A DNA stretch of 64,000 nucleotides from Ectobius pallidus (GCA_964059195.1 CAXKWD010000004.1:119756043-119820042), one strand, 5' to 3'; shown: positions 33,901-44,360, counted from the first letter of the stretch. Program-made: numbers and translations. The notes: generated by a model not told the origin, from the letters alone.

Positions 33901-34165
33901 CTGAACCATCAGCATTAAGAGCAGCGCCTTGAAACGGGTGAATACTAGATAAAGAAATACCCAAGAATGGTAAAACATCACTACGAATGCAAGATTTACT
34001 GGCCCCAGAATCGATCAACGCTTGAAAGGGAGACTTATTAAGAGAGACCTCAACCAAAGGGAGATGTTGCTGTACGCGCCCACTACAACCCATAGCCTGA
34101 AATAAGACCCGGTCACGCTCTGAAGGATGAATGCCAGGAATGGACCGAGAAAATTCAGGTACTAG
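30920..34165 (-). CDS. pol: Ty3/gypsy Pol polyprotein (protease-RT-RNase H-integrase)
   Basis: The open frame continues upstream from the first ATG (34093) to the gag stop, so pol is most likely made as a Gag-Pol readthrough product. Residues below count from that ATG (1057 aa). Aspartic protease IDSGAS near 28-32. Reverse transcriptase with FRPVIDYRALN, SSLDLNSAYNQI, LPFGLATG and the catalytic YLDD (YxDD class). RNase H with QTDACSVGLGAVL. Integrase with an HHCC zinc module (H-SSIGGH, CNEC), a D,D35E core (IDFLGKL, SDNGPQF, AERVMRNLK), and a C-terminal GPF-type module (RYVGPFRII). The frame is uninterrupted, consistent with the very similar LTRs. Several long plus-strand frames across this region are shadows. 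The clade within Ty3/gypsy is not assigned. Confidence 0.95.
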   Translation of the reverse strand, partial: LVPEFSRSIPGIHPSERDRVLFQAMGCSGRVQQHLPLVEVSLNKSPFQALIDSGASKSCIRSDVLPFLGISLSSIHPFQGAALNADGSGINILGSVQLSLRIAKFSWKVSFLVLQFLICPVILGAEFASFTGLTLDFQLRQLYFKFNTHHKIPFAISPGSGAFPPCASLIDHHSGVNDTFPTKEISLDHLLPEQRNQILEVVNAYPDVLSEKLGVTNVIQYEIQVTDHVPVRLPPYRLAPPKLLVMRRKINEMLSKGIIRPSTSPYSSPIFLVPKGEDDFRPVIDYRALNQKIVIESMPLPDIHSAAHWFAGAKVFSSLDLNSAYNQISLKESSRHLTAFSTDWQHFEFCRLPFGLATGAQVLTRLLDTIFSDIKFDYVYHYLDDLVIYSKDFQSHVGHLREVFRRLQEAGLTVKPTKVRFARPQLSFIGHIISPDGVAIDPERTVAIRNFPPPTNVKGVARFIGMVNFFAKFVPNFAVRAAPLNRLRGKGVPFVWGDEQQLAFENLKSAITNPPILAMADFSRTFIVQTDACSVGLGAVLLQEFPDGRKPVAFASRSLSKQEQMFSIYELEALAVIFALEKFRMYVEHVNFILECDNQALSWCLARPRKTGRLARWAVRLSAFKFLPVHIKSSQNILADSLSRMFEGYPSCSEQPLDSSAPPVVLPAQETIAPLLTNFPLAYADISHHQRIDPDLASIIDQLGNRAVVSNYRLVSGVLQILVGRQKRPKIVLPVSLRDMVFKYFHVSSIGGHLGIKKTVHKISVAFWWKRMFVDIRDRVRSCNECAMSKPTLNSRIGFLSSTVPQRPFQKLFIDFLGKLPRSRKGNTFIFVVVDAFTKFNWLFPLRDSRTEKVIFSLSSIFQVCGFPESIVSDNGPQFTSRIFKDFCFRRGIDHITTSPYYPNPSHAERVMRNLKNALIAYHSSDHSLWDSNLHWLQFAFNTAVHDSHGFSPFSLLFTFTPNHPLSNLWHLADLLPDAVTPLDLSQTWKAARRNLLAAHGRRATAYNRGRVPCQFKVNDLVMCRNYPISKASNKFAKKLAPRYVGPFRIIKQLQNGVSFLLEHEQDSSRRRCHASQLKAL

Positions 34166-34168
34166 TCA
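34161..34168 (-). promoter_or_regulatory. gag-pol stop-codon readthrough site (UGA CUAGU)
   Basis: Gag ends CGG GAT TCC TGA and the same frame continues CTA GTA CCT into pol with no other stop. UGA followed by CUAG is an established efficient readthrough context in animal genes, and UGA-CUA is used by several RNA viruses. This implies suppression rather than the -1 frameshift common in related elements. Confidence 0.8.
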
Positions 34169-35632
34169 GGAATCCCGAGGCAAAAGTGACGGCCCAATAG
34201 CTGGACCGGCAGAGGCCCGACGCTGAACATCAAATTCTTTTTTCCTACAATTCGCCTCAAGGTGACCAAATTTATGACAATATGAACACAGGCGAGAGTT
34301 TCTATTCCCATCCTGGCCATTAGCATTACGCTGGCGAAGGTTCGCTAGTCTTTTACGACAATCTCTGCTCAAATGACCTACATTAGAACAATAATGGCAA
34401 GAGCGTTGTTCACGAGCATGACTGTCATTCAGTCGATCATGAACCCAGTGGACTCCCTGAGACGGTGTAAGAGCGGAAGAGGCACGACAAGCGTCAGCAC
34501 TCTCTGCTTCAGCAATAACAGACACAAGATTAGATAAATCAGAATAGGAGACAGGTCTAGTTGCAAATGTCAGATAAGAACGAGTGCTAGGGTTTAATCC
34601 AGATATAATAACATCTACAACTTGTTTCTCAGAATCGGGAACCTGGAAGACTGCAGCATGCAATTTAATATCCAGGAAGAACTCTGAGAAATGTTCATTT
34701 AGTCGCTGAGGGCGGTAATAATATCTGCGCAAATAATCTTGACGCGGTCTAGATGGTATAAATTGGACCAAAAGTTGAGCGTGAAAATCTAAAAGAGTCT
34801 TGGAAGTACTTAAAACACCCTGCAATATTTCCAACACCCGACCAGAAACAATGGAAAGTAATAACTGTAAAGCCACGAGATCCTTCACTCGAAATGATGC
34901 AGCAAGTTCAACAAATTTGACCAAAAACCGAAGGAAAAATATTACATCAGGCAATTTAGAAATCGCAAAGGTACCTTCGCGTTCCAGCATCTTTTGTAAG
35001 GGATGCGGCATCTTTAACGGCGCAAATTGAAGATCAGCCAATGCTGATTGAACCGACAGAACCCCATGCGAAGAAACTCCCTCATGCATAGTATTAGAAA
35101 TTGTTGGCTGATTATAAACATCCTGAGGTGATGGTAATTCAACATGTAATGGAGGGGATGAAGTGGAGGGTAGTCCAACACAATGGGCCCCAGCAACAAC
35201 AGGCAATTCAGACTCTTCCATCCCAGAGGATGAAAAGGTCGAGACTAATAATTCAGTAAGTTTATCCAACTCGCCCAAATCCAGGTTAGCATCCCGCATC
35301 TGCGACAGAAGGAAAATTCTGTTTTCCCAGTGCCAAGCACGATGTCGCAATCGACGTTTTTGTCGATAAGATGCCTCAGGATCCAGCAACAATTCGGAAG
35401 CTAAATCTAGTAATTCAGACACCGAGCGTCTAACCAATTGAAATTCCATGACAGAATCCTGCGATGAAATGAAAGAGCAAGAGGGGTTATGTGAAGTAGC
35501 AATTTGTTTAAGTTTGGCCAAAAGCGAGGGTACATCTGCAGAGTCTTCCACCTTGACTCCCCTAGACCTAATCTCAAACAATAACTCCTCCTTGCGGAGA
35601 AACTCCCACGATAGTTGAGTTCTTAAAGGCAT
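34166..35632 (-). CDS. gag: Ty3/gypsy Gag with two CCHC zinc knuckles
   Basis: A capsid-nucleocapsid protein of about 488 aa from the ATG at 35632 (starts MPLRTQLSWEFLRKEELLFE). An in-frame ATG at 35692 would add 20 hydrophobic residues and is less likely. The N-terminal 40 residues resemble a SAP-like helix pair (LRKEELLFEIRSRGV). The middle holds the retrotransposon Gag/capsid region (RPRQDYLRRYYYRPQRLNEH, then LDIKLHAAVF). Near the C-terminus are two zinc knuckles, CHYCSNVGHLSRDC and CSYCHKFGHLEANC (both CX2CX4HX4C), for RNA packaging. It is followed in frame by pol across one UGA. Confidence 0.92.
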   Translation of the reverse strand: MPLRTQLSWEFLRKEELLFEIRSRGVKVEDSADVPSLLAKLKQIATSHNPSCSFISSQDSVMEFQLVRRSVSELLDLASELLLDPEASYRQKRRLRHRAWHWENRIFLLSQMRDANLDLGELDKLTELLVSTFSSSGMEESELPVVAGAHCVGLPSTSSPPLHVELPSPQDVYNQPTISNTMHEGVSSHGVLSVQSALADLQFAPLKMPHPLQKMLEREGTFAISKLPDVIFFLRFLVKFVELAASFRVKDLVALQLLLSIVSGRVLEILQGVLSTSKTLLDFHAQLLVQFIPSRPRQDYLRRYYYRPQRLNEHFSEFFLDIKLHAAVFQVPDSEKQVVDVIISGLNPSTRSYLTFATRPVSYSDLSNLVSVIAEAESADACRASSALTPSQGVHWVHDRLNDSHAREQRSCHYCSNVGHLSRDCRKRLANLRQRNANGQDGNRNSRLCSYCHKFGHLEANCRKKEFDVQRRASAGPAIGPSLLPRDS

Positions 35633-35711
35633 GATGCAAGTATGCAAAAATAGGAGCGAATAGAAAAGCTTAAGAAATGGGATGCAGGGCATCCAACCTC
35701 CTCTCTCCCCA

Positions 35712-35725
35712 GGTTACTGCTACCA
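35712..35725 (-). promoter_or_regulatory. primer-binding-site candidate
   Basis: Two bases after the 5' LTR, the element reads TGGTAGCAGTAACC, which has the TGG start expected for pairing with a tRNA 3' CCA end. I cannot name the tRNA with confidence. Confidence 0.5.
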
Positions 35726-35727
35726 AC

Positions 35728-38419
35728 TGCGGCCAGATAAGTATGTATTGTTAGAGTGGGGGGGGAACAGTTACGAGAACTCAAGAGTACTAAACTACAA
35801 ACAAAGCATCCAGGGGCGCTGGTTAAGAAAGTTAGGTTAGAATGATAGATCACCCTAAATGCCAAGCGCTGATAACGAGAGATAATAGGGGAAGGAAACT
35901 GGGAACACCAGAGGAGATCGTCACTTGAATAAATTCACATATCAGGCACGCGGGGAGGAGGAAAGCGAATGGAGTGAACACCCATAAATCAAATTGAAAT
36001 AATTTTAACAATTTAATAACCATAAACTCTATATAAATGTAACTTGAGAGACAACTCTATGACAACAAGCAATTTAAATAAATGTATAAAAAGGGACGGT
36101 ACACCCCATATAGAATTCTTAACCTTACGTCTCAGAGAATACAAACAGATATGGCTTAATATACATAATGCCCTGTATACGTCTGAACCTATCTTAAGTC
36201 GCCAAGACAAAATATAATTGGCAAGGAAAGCTTTATAAGAAGTTAGCAATGAGCCGTAGAACTTCTCATTAATTTAAATAATGCCTTACCAAAAATCAGA
36301 AATGTATTTCAAATAGGCCAAGCAAAATGTAAATGGCCAAGCCAGGCTTTATAAGAATTTTAGCAATGTGCTATAGGGACACATTAATTTAATTTCTACA
36401 AAATATGAAATCTATATTAAACAGGCTAAGCAAAATGCAAATGGCCAAGCCAGGCTTTATAAGAATTTTAGCAATGTGCTATAGGGACACATAAATTTAA
36501 TTTATGGCCTAGAAAATGTGAAATCTATTTCAAACAGGCTAAGCAAAATGTAAATGGCCAAGCCAGGCTTTATAAGAATTTTAGCAATGTGCTATAGGGA
36601 TACATTAATTTAATTCATGCCCTACAAAATATGAAATCTATTTTAAACAGGCTAAGCAAAATGTAAATGGCCAAGCCAGGCTTCTATAAGAATTTTAGCA
36701 ATGTGCTATAGGGATACATTAATTTAATTTATGCCCTACAAAATATGAAATCTATTTTAAACAGGCTAAGCAAAATGTAAATGGCCAAGCCAGGCTTTAT
36801 AAGAATCTTAGCAATGTGCTATAGGGATACATTAATTTAATTTATGCCCTACAAAATATGAAATCTATTTTAAACAGACTAAGCAAAATGTAAATGGCCA
36901 AGCCAGGCTTTATAAGAATTTTTGCAATGTGCTATAGGGATACATTAATTTAATTTATGCCCTACAAAATATGAAATCTATTTTAAACAGCCTAAGCAAA
37001 ATGTAAATGGCCAAGCCAGGCTTTATAAGAATTTTAGCAATGTGCTATAGGGATACATTAATTTAATTTATGCCCTACAAAATATGAAATCTATTTTAAA
37101 CAGGCTAAGCAAAATGTAAATGGCCAAGCCAGGCTTTATAAGAATCTTAGCAATGTGCTATAGGGATACATTAATTTAATTTATGCCCTACAAAATATGA
37201 AATCTATTTTAAACAGACTAAGCAAAATGTAAATGGCCAAGCCAGGCTTTATAAGAATTTTTGCAATGTGCTATAGGGATACATTAATTTAATTTATGCC
37301 CTACAAAATATGAAATCTATTTTAAACAGCCTAAGCAAAATGTAAATGGCCAAGCCAGGCTTTATAAGAATTTTAGCAATGTCCTATAGGGATACATTAA
37401 TTTAATTTATGCCCTAGAAAATGTGAAATCCATTTCAAACAGGCTAAGCAAAATGTAAATGGGCAAGCCAGGGTTTATAAGAATTTTGCAATGTCCTATA
37501 GGGATACATTAATTTAATTTATGCCCTAGAAAATGTGAAATCCATTTCAAACAGGCTAAGCAAAATGTAAATGGCCAAGCCAGGCTTCTATAAGAATTTT
37601 AGCACTGTGATATTAAGAATGTGGAATACTGAGATTTGAAGGTGCATGATTACTATAGCTTGTTTCTAGCTTAATTTTCCCCAGTGAGATACCAGCATCG
37701 TATACTAGGGTGGAAGGGGTAGAGATTAAACAGGATTAATTAGCCTGTCATTGCAGAAACTGCACAAACCAGGTATACTAGAAAAATACTTCGAGCTCTC
37801 GTTCCACATAAGGAACCTTACAAATAGCAATAACTTGAATAAGAAATGAGGCCCCAAAATATATATATATATCTGTCGAAATATTCAGAAGGAAACAGGT
37901 ATGACGTCACCTAGCTGACGAACACGAAATGGATACGGAAATACATGCCATCTTTGAAGGCAAACTTACAGAGACAACTCTTCAAGGTAAAACGCCTACA
38001 CAATTACTAGAAAAACTTGTAAGGGCAGATATTAAGTTTAACTTGAAAAAGGCATTTTTAAATTTACATTAGCTAAGTTAATGCCTTTGGTAACAAGCAT
38101 ACAAATGGGGATATTCAGGTTTCACGTTTCGTAGTAGTTGGCTTGGAATTTAATTTAACATGGTGGAATATTAACTCGATTAATCAGTAAGCACTTATTA
38201 AGCATGAAATGACGGATAGATCGAACTCACCATAAGCCAGCCGGAGATCCTGGAGAGAACTCCACACACAAACAAAACTCAAGCGGTACTAACTTAATGG
38301 CGGAACGGCTTCCAGCTCACACCCCCAACCTTGAGCCAGAGGGCAGCACAATACGAGCCAGGATAGCCACACAAGCAAGGAGAAAGAAATTGGAGACGGA
38401 GAAATTTACCTCCGTCTCA
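35728..38419 (-). repeat. 5' LTR (2,692 bp)
   Basis: Near-identical to 26054-28746. The differences found are one G fewer in a G run and about four substitutions. In element orientation this copy would drive transcription. Confidence 0.95.
36314..37603 (+). repeat. 113-bp tandem array inside the 5' LTR
   Basis: Same unit order and same three-unit block structure as in the other LTR, so the array existed before this insertion was copied. Confidence 0.92.
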
Positions 38420-38423
38420 CTGA

Positions 38424-38947
38424 AAGTAGAGAGAAGAATAGCTAGAACATGCATAAATAAAAAAATACCAAAAAGATGGACAGTGGCGGATAATACCAAA
38501 TTAAATGGTGTACAGAGCACTAGAACCTATCACAGATACTATACGGAAGAAAAGGATCTCTTTTTTTGGTCACATTATGAGGACACCAGAAACTCGACTG
38601 ACAAGAAAAATTATAGAGAAACTCTGGAATATGAAGCAACAAGTAGGATGGATTACAGAAATTAGAGAGGATATGACAGAATTAGAAATAACTTTGGATG
38701 ACTTGAAAAACAAAACAGGAAATTCAAGGAAACTTAAAAGTATTAAAATAAGATTTAAGCCAAAAATAGACAGACGCCAGACAATAAAGAGGGTATTTAC
38801 AGGTGAAGAGCGAGAGAAGATCGGAATGCATGAAAAACTACTGGGCAAATCGGAAAGGAACACCGAGAAATGATTGACTGAAGTGGTCCAATGAGGCCGT
38901 AAAAGCAGCAGCAGAAGAAGAAGAAGAAGAAGAAGAAGAAGAAGAAG
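38424..38947 (+). pseudogene. LINE reverse transcriptase, downstream part and 3' tail
   Basis: It continues the LINE interrupted at 26053: VERRIARTCINKKIPK, then after a frame change KKRISFFGHIMRTPETRLTR (the thumb / GHxxR block typical of these LINEs) and a basic C-terminus. It ends in an (AGC)n(AGA)n tail at 38909-38947 and the 13-bp duplication. Frameshifted and inactive. Confidence 0.85.
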
Positions 38948-38960
38948 GATTTCCTGAAAT
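38948..38960. repeat. right target duplication of the LINE
   Basis: GATTTCCTGAAAT, exact match to 25291-25303. Confidence 0.85.
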
Positions 38961-39072
38961 AATCTAACATTAGCCTTTCATTACACACATAAGATACTGT
39001 CTAGAAATTAATTAAAAGTCGCAGTATAATTATATAAGTATATGTCCGTTTTATGCGAAAAAAGAAGAAGTT

Positions 39073-39303
39073 TCAATTATGTGACATACAGAGAGGGCCA
39101 AAAGTTTTTGAAAGATCTATAACCATGCTATTGGGAATTTCGGTGACCAGTGACCATGCCATCGCATTGACAACATCGATTGAGTCAAGTTTGTCCTTAA
39201 GGCTTGTTGTCAAATGGTTTTTATAACATGCTGACTGATATTGTTGGGTTAGGAAGAGAGATGTTTCAGATGCAAAACAGGCCCGAAAATCACTGTCTAC
39301 CAC
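39073..39303 (-). pseudogene. possible pogo/Tigger-type transposase C-terminal remnant
   Basis: About 77 codons in which QQYQSACYKNHLTTSLKDKL followed by SIDVVNAMAWSLVTEI resembles the end of the DDE_1 domain in pogo-like transposases (a basic YK-R helix, then LDAI-aW-V). There are no catalytic residues in this piece. Weak match. Confidence 0.35.
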
Positions 39304-39559
39304 TTTCTAGTAAAACCAGGATGAAGAATATACTATTTTGAGTTAGATAGCTAGTTACTAATTTTATTTAAAAATTCAAACGAGTATCACAAAAATGTCT
39401 TGCCTATGAAAAAAGAATCAGAAAGGAAATCTGAATTCTGCATTAAAAAATTCTTCTAGAAATAATTACTTTTTTGTTTGTAAAAGAAAAGAAAGTTAAA
39501 TTTTATCGACCAGTTTAATTATATATTATTTGCATATCTTCTTTTGTTCATACTTACTC

Positions 39560-40575
39560 ACTCAATGACAATAGACAATTCCTAAGCAGGCTAAATAAAT
39601 AGCATATTATCTATTTTATGGAACCGCAGGTTCAATGCCGCGCTTACCTCAGTCAGCCATTCAACCCTATTCCGTGCTAACTCCATCCAACCATCCCTCG
39701 CAAATCCTACTTCCCTTAATCTATCCTAATATTGTCCTCCCACCTAGCCTAGGTCTTCCAAGTGGTCTTTTCCTTTCGGGTCTCCCAGTCAATATTTTTG
39801 AGACGTTTCTTTCCTCCCCCATGCGCGCAACATGTCCAGTCCATTTCATCCTCCGTGATTTAATTACCCTTAGGCTACTATATCCGGCGAAGAGTACAGG
39901 TTATGAAGATCGTCGTTATGCAGTTTTCTCCAGTCCCCATTTTCATCTCTCTTGGGCCCAAATATTTTCCTAAGAACCCTGGTTTCGAACACCCTCAGAT
40001 TATGTTCTTTCTGAAGAGTAAGCGACCATGTCTCACGTCCAAATAATACAACCAGCAGGATAATTGTCTTATAAATGTATATTTTTAGATTTCTGGATAG
40101 AAGACGAGAAGATAAGAGTTTCTGAACCGCATAAAAATGGGCATTTCCTGATTTGAGTCGGCACTTAACTTCTACCTTAATATTATTTATACCAGTAATT
40201 ATTGCTCCCAGATATTTGAAATTCTCCACTTGTTCGAACGATTTACCGGATATTCTAATATTTTGTAGTGCATTATTTTGACATTTCATGACCATGTATT
40301 TAGTTTTTTCCGTATTAATTTATTATCCAACATTCCTGAAGACATCGTAGGCCTAAAGACTTTCTGCATTTCTTTGGATTGTGTTTATGTCATCGCTCAA
40401 CAGACAAACATCATCTTGTATAAGTTAAAATCGGGTGACTGTCATTTAATTCAAGGCTTACCTTGTTTTCCTGAACTTTTCTAATGGCATATTACATATC
40501 GAAATTATAAAGTAAAGGGGATAGTGCATCTCCTTGCTTCAAGGAGCTTTTAATATTTAGCTTTTATAAACCCAA
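39560..40575 (-). pseudogene. 5'-truncated LINE (RTE-like), copy 1
   Basis: In frame pieces on the minus strand: a DALSPLLFNF-like block near 40530, then from 40295 FKYLGAIITGINNIKVEVK, KLLSSRLLSRNLKIYIYKT, a degenerate LFGRETWSLT (usually YGCETW) and RVLRKIFGPKRDENGDWRKL. These are the C-terminal blocks of a widespread arthropod LINE. Several stops. The upstream half is missing. A second copy of the same family is at 51377-51943. Confidence 0.85.
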
Positions 40576-41368
40576 TCGCAGTTATATATTATTATTAATT
40601 TTTTAACGATAGAAGCTATGAATATGTTTTAGTATTTAATGTTTATGATTTTAGATGAAAATAATTGCCGAAAGCGGGATAAAACGAAAGCGATAAAAAT
40701 AAAATTATAAAATTATGACGATAGGCATTTGCTATTGGTTGAAATTCCACATATTCTCTCACTGGATTGGTAATTAATTAATGAGCTAAATAGTCTCCGT
40801 AATCAATGCCTGTGCACCTGGTATCTTGTACATTTTTTAATTATTCTCAAGTTTACGATAAAGCGCTTGGGGTTTCTTCACAAGAAGTATATTAAACGTT
40901 ACTGTAGCCCAGTCATACATTACCATGTAAAGCTTTCACGTTGTTAATGTAGCTCATAAGTAAATTTACCGCATAGTGGTATCCTGCTAGAGGCTATTGT
41001 TGTGAAATATTGATGGTGATGCTCATTTCTCAAACCGCGGGCAAAACCATGGCGACCACACGACAAAAAATGCAATTACAATAATTGCCATGGCTACCTA
41101 ACTTACGTGAATCAATAAACCGCTATATTATGGAAGAGAGTTTACGCCTGTGTTATTAGGAACAATGCTATCTGCCATACAACTGAGTCTCCGGTGTATG
41201 AAAAATAATCATGTTTACATTTTAACGATGCAGCACAGATATGCGGGGCTGCGATGAAATGAATTGTATATACTGTATACAGATTATCTACACTCTACTT
41301 CTCAATACATTCATTCATATGTTTCTGGTGTTATATAGAAAATAAATTAGCTCCTTAAAGGTTAGACT
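40576..41368. other. intergenic, nothing recognised
   Basis: No gene or clear repeat. Confidence 0.45.
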
Positions 41369-41413
41369 AGACCGCAGCTCGGATGGCGTTTCGTCTGTTA
41401 ATACTGCGCAGAA

Positions 41414-41580
41414 AGAGATTGGTTCATGCGCATCCAATTACAAGCCGTATTCCGAGCTACGATCTTTTCTTAAAATGCTACTATTGGTGAAGAATGGAAG
41501 GTTAGGGCCCCCACACTTACTGTGCTTCTTGGTTCACGCGCATCCAGCTCCAAGCCGCCTTCCGAGCTGCGTTTAACTAT
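41414..41580 (+). repeat. two-copy tandem repeat (about 110 bp)
   Basis: TTGGTTCAYGCGCATCCA and CAAGCCGYMTTCCGAGCT occur twice in the same order (about 41418 and 41528). Confidence 0.7.
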
Positions 41581-41584
41581 TATA

Positions 41585-41892
41585 AACTAAACTAAACTCC
41601 GTGGCGCTACATCCCCGGAAGGACTTGGCCTACCACCCGACCGCTGCATCATCTCCCGTAGGCAGACGGCAGGATTGGGGGGCATGTGGTCAGCATGCCG
41701 ACACCCACGGCCGTTAATGGTGGTTTTCTGGACCGGAGCCGCTACTTCTCTATCAAGTAGCTCCTCAGTTTGGAATCACGAGGCTGAGTGAACCCCTACC
41801 AGACCTCCCTACCTCAGAAAAATCCGAGGAGGTACCGGGAATCGAACCATGGCCGACGGATCTGTAGTCAGCAACGCTAACCACAAGACCAC
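41585..41892 (-). mobile_element. tRNA-derived SINE (family 2), minus
   Basis: The minus strand starts with a tRNA-like head (GTGGTCTTGTGGTTAGCGTT as Box A region; a GGTTCGATTCCCGG-type Box B) and has the same body as 57320-57632. It is flanked by GCGTTTAACTATTATA (41569-41584, 41893-41908). Confidence 0.9.
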
Positions 41893-41968
41893 GCGTTTAA
41901 CTATTATAGTCAAACAAAATCCAGTTTTCAAGAAGAAGAATATTTTAACTATTATAATTTCACTGTAA

Positions 41969-42290
41969 GGGCTGTGTTCACCAACGACGATAATCTGGCT
42001 GATCCTGGTTTTTAGACTGAAAAACTGCGATATTGTCCATTTTGCGTTTCATAGGCTACAGTAATTTTGTTTTTCGATAATAACCAAGCTAACGCTTTGG
42101 CGGTGAAATATCGGCTAGCAAAACAGGGTAAACCACAGATATAGAGGAATAGATCGGCAGCGTAAGGGGAGAGACTGAAGCCAACGCGTTCGCTGCGTCG
42201 CCATATTGCGATCACCAACAATCTGACGAAAGGAAGGGAAGCGGGCGCGGGAATCAAACAAGAAATGTTTTTTAAAGCTGTTTAAATTGG
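41969..42290. mobile_element. PIF/Harbinger-related fragment
   Basis: It begins GGGCTGTGTTCACCAACG, a Harbinger-style end. Near its right side CGATCTATTCCTCTATATCT (inverted) and CAATATGGCG match the segment upstream of the Harbinger transposase remnant at 45244. No transposase is present here. Confidence 0.5.
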
Positions 42291-42884
42291 AACTTCACAA
42301 TCCAGTAAATAAATTAATAAATACAGTTTTATTGTGATTCGGCCATAACAGCAGTAGACGTCACCTTTATGTACTAACTTATAATAAAATCATGTAAACT
42401 GATGTAACAAACGTGCCAAAGTGCATGTTATTCCTCGTCTTAAGTCTGTATACAGAAGATGCTTCTATAGGATTGATGTTAATGTTAATTTATAGTCACA
42501 TATCTTTTACATTTATTCAGCTTTGGCTGGTAAACTGGTGACTCGTAAATTTGAGCTTACTTGCTAAAGTTACTAACTAGGAATATTCTAGCTTAGGCCT
42601 ACACTATATTACTTGTAAATCACGATTACAAATAAGGAAAATCTAACACTAATGTAATTATTTTTCTAATGCTATTAATGACTGCTTGAAAATGGAATGA
42701 TTTCTTTTACTATATTTTGAAGTGAAACTTCTTTAGCCGCGGTGGGAGTAAATCGAGAGCTAACCCAAAGTCGCGTTATGGACAAAATCGTCACGGAATT
42801 GTTACGCTCAAAATCGTCACGAAATTAGTGGGTCTGTGACGGAATAGACTGGAAGAAAACAATCAACTCAATGATTAGGCTTAT

Positions 42885-43320
42885 CCAAAATTTAGAAAAT
42901 CCAAAATTAAAAACCTAAAAATCCAAAATTTAAAAAATAAAAAATCGAAAATTCAAAATTTAAAAATTTAGAAATCCAAAAACTAAAAATCGAAAATCCA
43001 AAATTAAAAAATGCAAAAAATTAAAAATTAAAAGATCCAAAATAAAAAAATCCAAAATTCTAAAATTAAAAAAATTAAATTTTAAAAATAAAAAATCCAA
43101 AATTTCAAAAAACCCACAATTTAAAAATCCAAAATTTAAAAAATCAAAACATTAAAACTAAACAATCGAAAATTAAAAAATCTAAAAATCCAAAATTAAA
43201 ATATTCAAAAAATAAAAAAGATCCAAAATTTCAAAAATAAAATATCCCAAATTTCAAATTTAAAGAAGTAAAAGATCAAAAATTTAAAAATTCGAAAAAA
43301 TCCAAGATTAAAAAATCCCT
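42885..43320 (+). repeat. degenerate A-rich array (ATCCAAAATTTAAAA)n
   Basis: Dozens of loosely repeated 12-18-bp units built from TCCAAAATT, TTAAAAAAT and CGAAAATT. The same unit resumes at 44215-44360. Confidence 0.9.
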
Positions 43321-44042
43321 TTAGGCAGGCCTACAGGCGGAGGTAGATTTCGAAGTGCTTTTGGTTTAATTTATTGTCGCTGCATAGCACTCTTCTTCTT
43401 TAGCCTTGGCATGGCAAACCTGCAGTAATAAGAACTGAATTCGGTAAAGAGGAAGAGCCTACAATCATTTGTTTTGACAACAAGAATAGGATATAATATT
43501 CTGGGAGGCCGTGCGCAAGATTAGCAATGAATAAAAATAGCAAAGCCGCTAAACAAGACAAAATTATGATATTATAATAATTCTTTTAAGTGTTATTATT
43601 TTCAAACATTAAAATCTCGCGTAATATGAGAGCTATCAAGAAACTATTTATTGATTTGTAGAGTACTCATCAAGAGCTTTTCAACGATACCCCACAAGAC
43701 GTGGTTTCAAAAGTTTCGAATTTTCATCCCCCACCCCCACCTCCACCCCCACCCTCACTCGAACCCCCGAATCGTTGGTGTCACTGTGAACTCCATAGGG
43801 AGTACTCTAATTTATTCAAACAAAGTTTCCCTCTATACCTCATAGGGGCCGAGATATACATTTTTAAAAATTTCAACCCCCTCCCCCGACCACCCCCTTG
43901 GGCCAATTTTGCCCATTAACGAACTTGTCCGAACTATTGGGCCTAGAAATAACATAATAAAATTTGGTTCAAATATCTTCAAAATTACGGCCGCTATCGT
44001 GTAAAGATATATATATATATATATAAATATATATATATAAAT

Positions 44043-44079
<37 letters not shown>

Positions 44080-44214
44080 AATATCACAAAATTTTTTTTT
44101 GAACGGGCGGTGGTTTCGTACTTAGGGGAGCATGAAACGTAAAGATATGAAAGAATTTTTCGAAAATCATAAAGTGGTATCCATTGCAATAGGTAGATTT
44201 TTCTTCGAAAATCT
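43321..44214. other. low-complexity patchwork between two A-rich arrays
   Basis: Contains a C-rich CCCCACC stretch (43727-43757), a CCCCTCCCCCGACC segment near 43880, and (TA)n runs (44008-44083). The frames here (43701-43919 plus, 44189-43833 minus) are low-complexity artefacts. Confidence 0.6.
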
Positions 44215-44360
44215 ACCTAAAAGTCCAAAAACCAAATATTAATAAAGTCCAACAATCCAAAATTTAAAAAGTCCAAAAACCCAATATTAAAAATGTTCAG
44301 CAATCCAAAATTGAAAAAATCTAATAATCCAAAATTGAAAAAATCCAAAAATTAAAACTA
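44215..44360 (+). repeat. degenerate A-rich array, second block
   Basis: AGTCCAAAAACC / AATCCAAAATT units as in 42885-43320. Confidence 0.85.

Larger units (their letters stand above)
26054..38419 (-). mobile_element. young, apparently intact Ty3/gypsy LTR retrotransposon (12.4 kb)
   Basis: Two direct LTRs of 2,693 and 2,692 bp (TG...CA) enclose a PBS-like site, gag, pol and a polypurine tract, all in minus-strand order. I found about four substitutions and one G-run length change between the LTRs (about 99.8% identical), so insertion is very recent. Pol order is protease, RT, RNase H, integrase, the Ty3/gypsy order. Gag and pol are intact apart from a single in-frame UGA between them. No envelope gene was recognised. 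It sits inside a decayed LINE. Confidence 0.95.

Noticed and set aside
43833..44189. 118-codon Ile/Tyr-rich minus frame
   Set aside because: Runs through TA repeats; low complexity.
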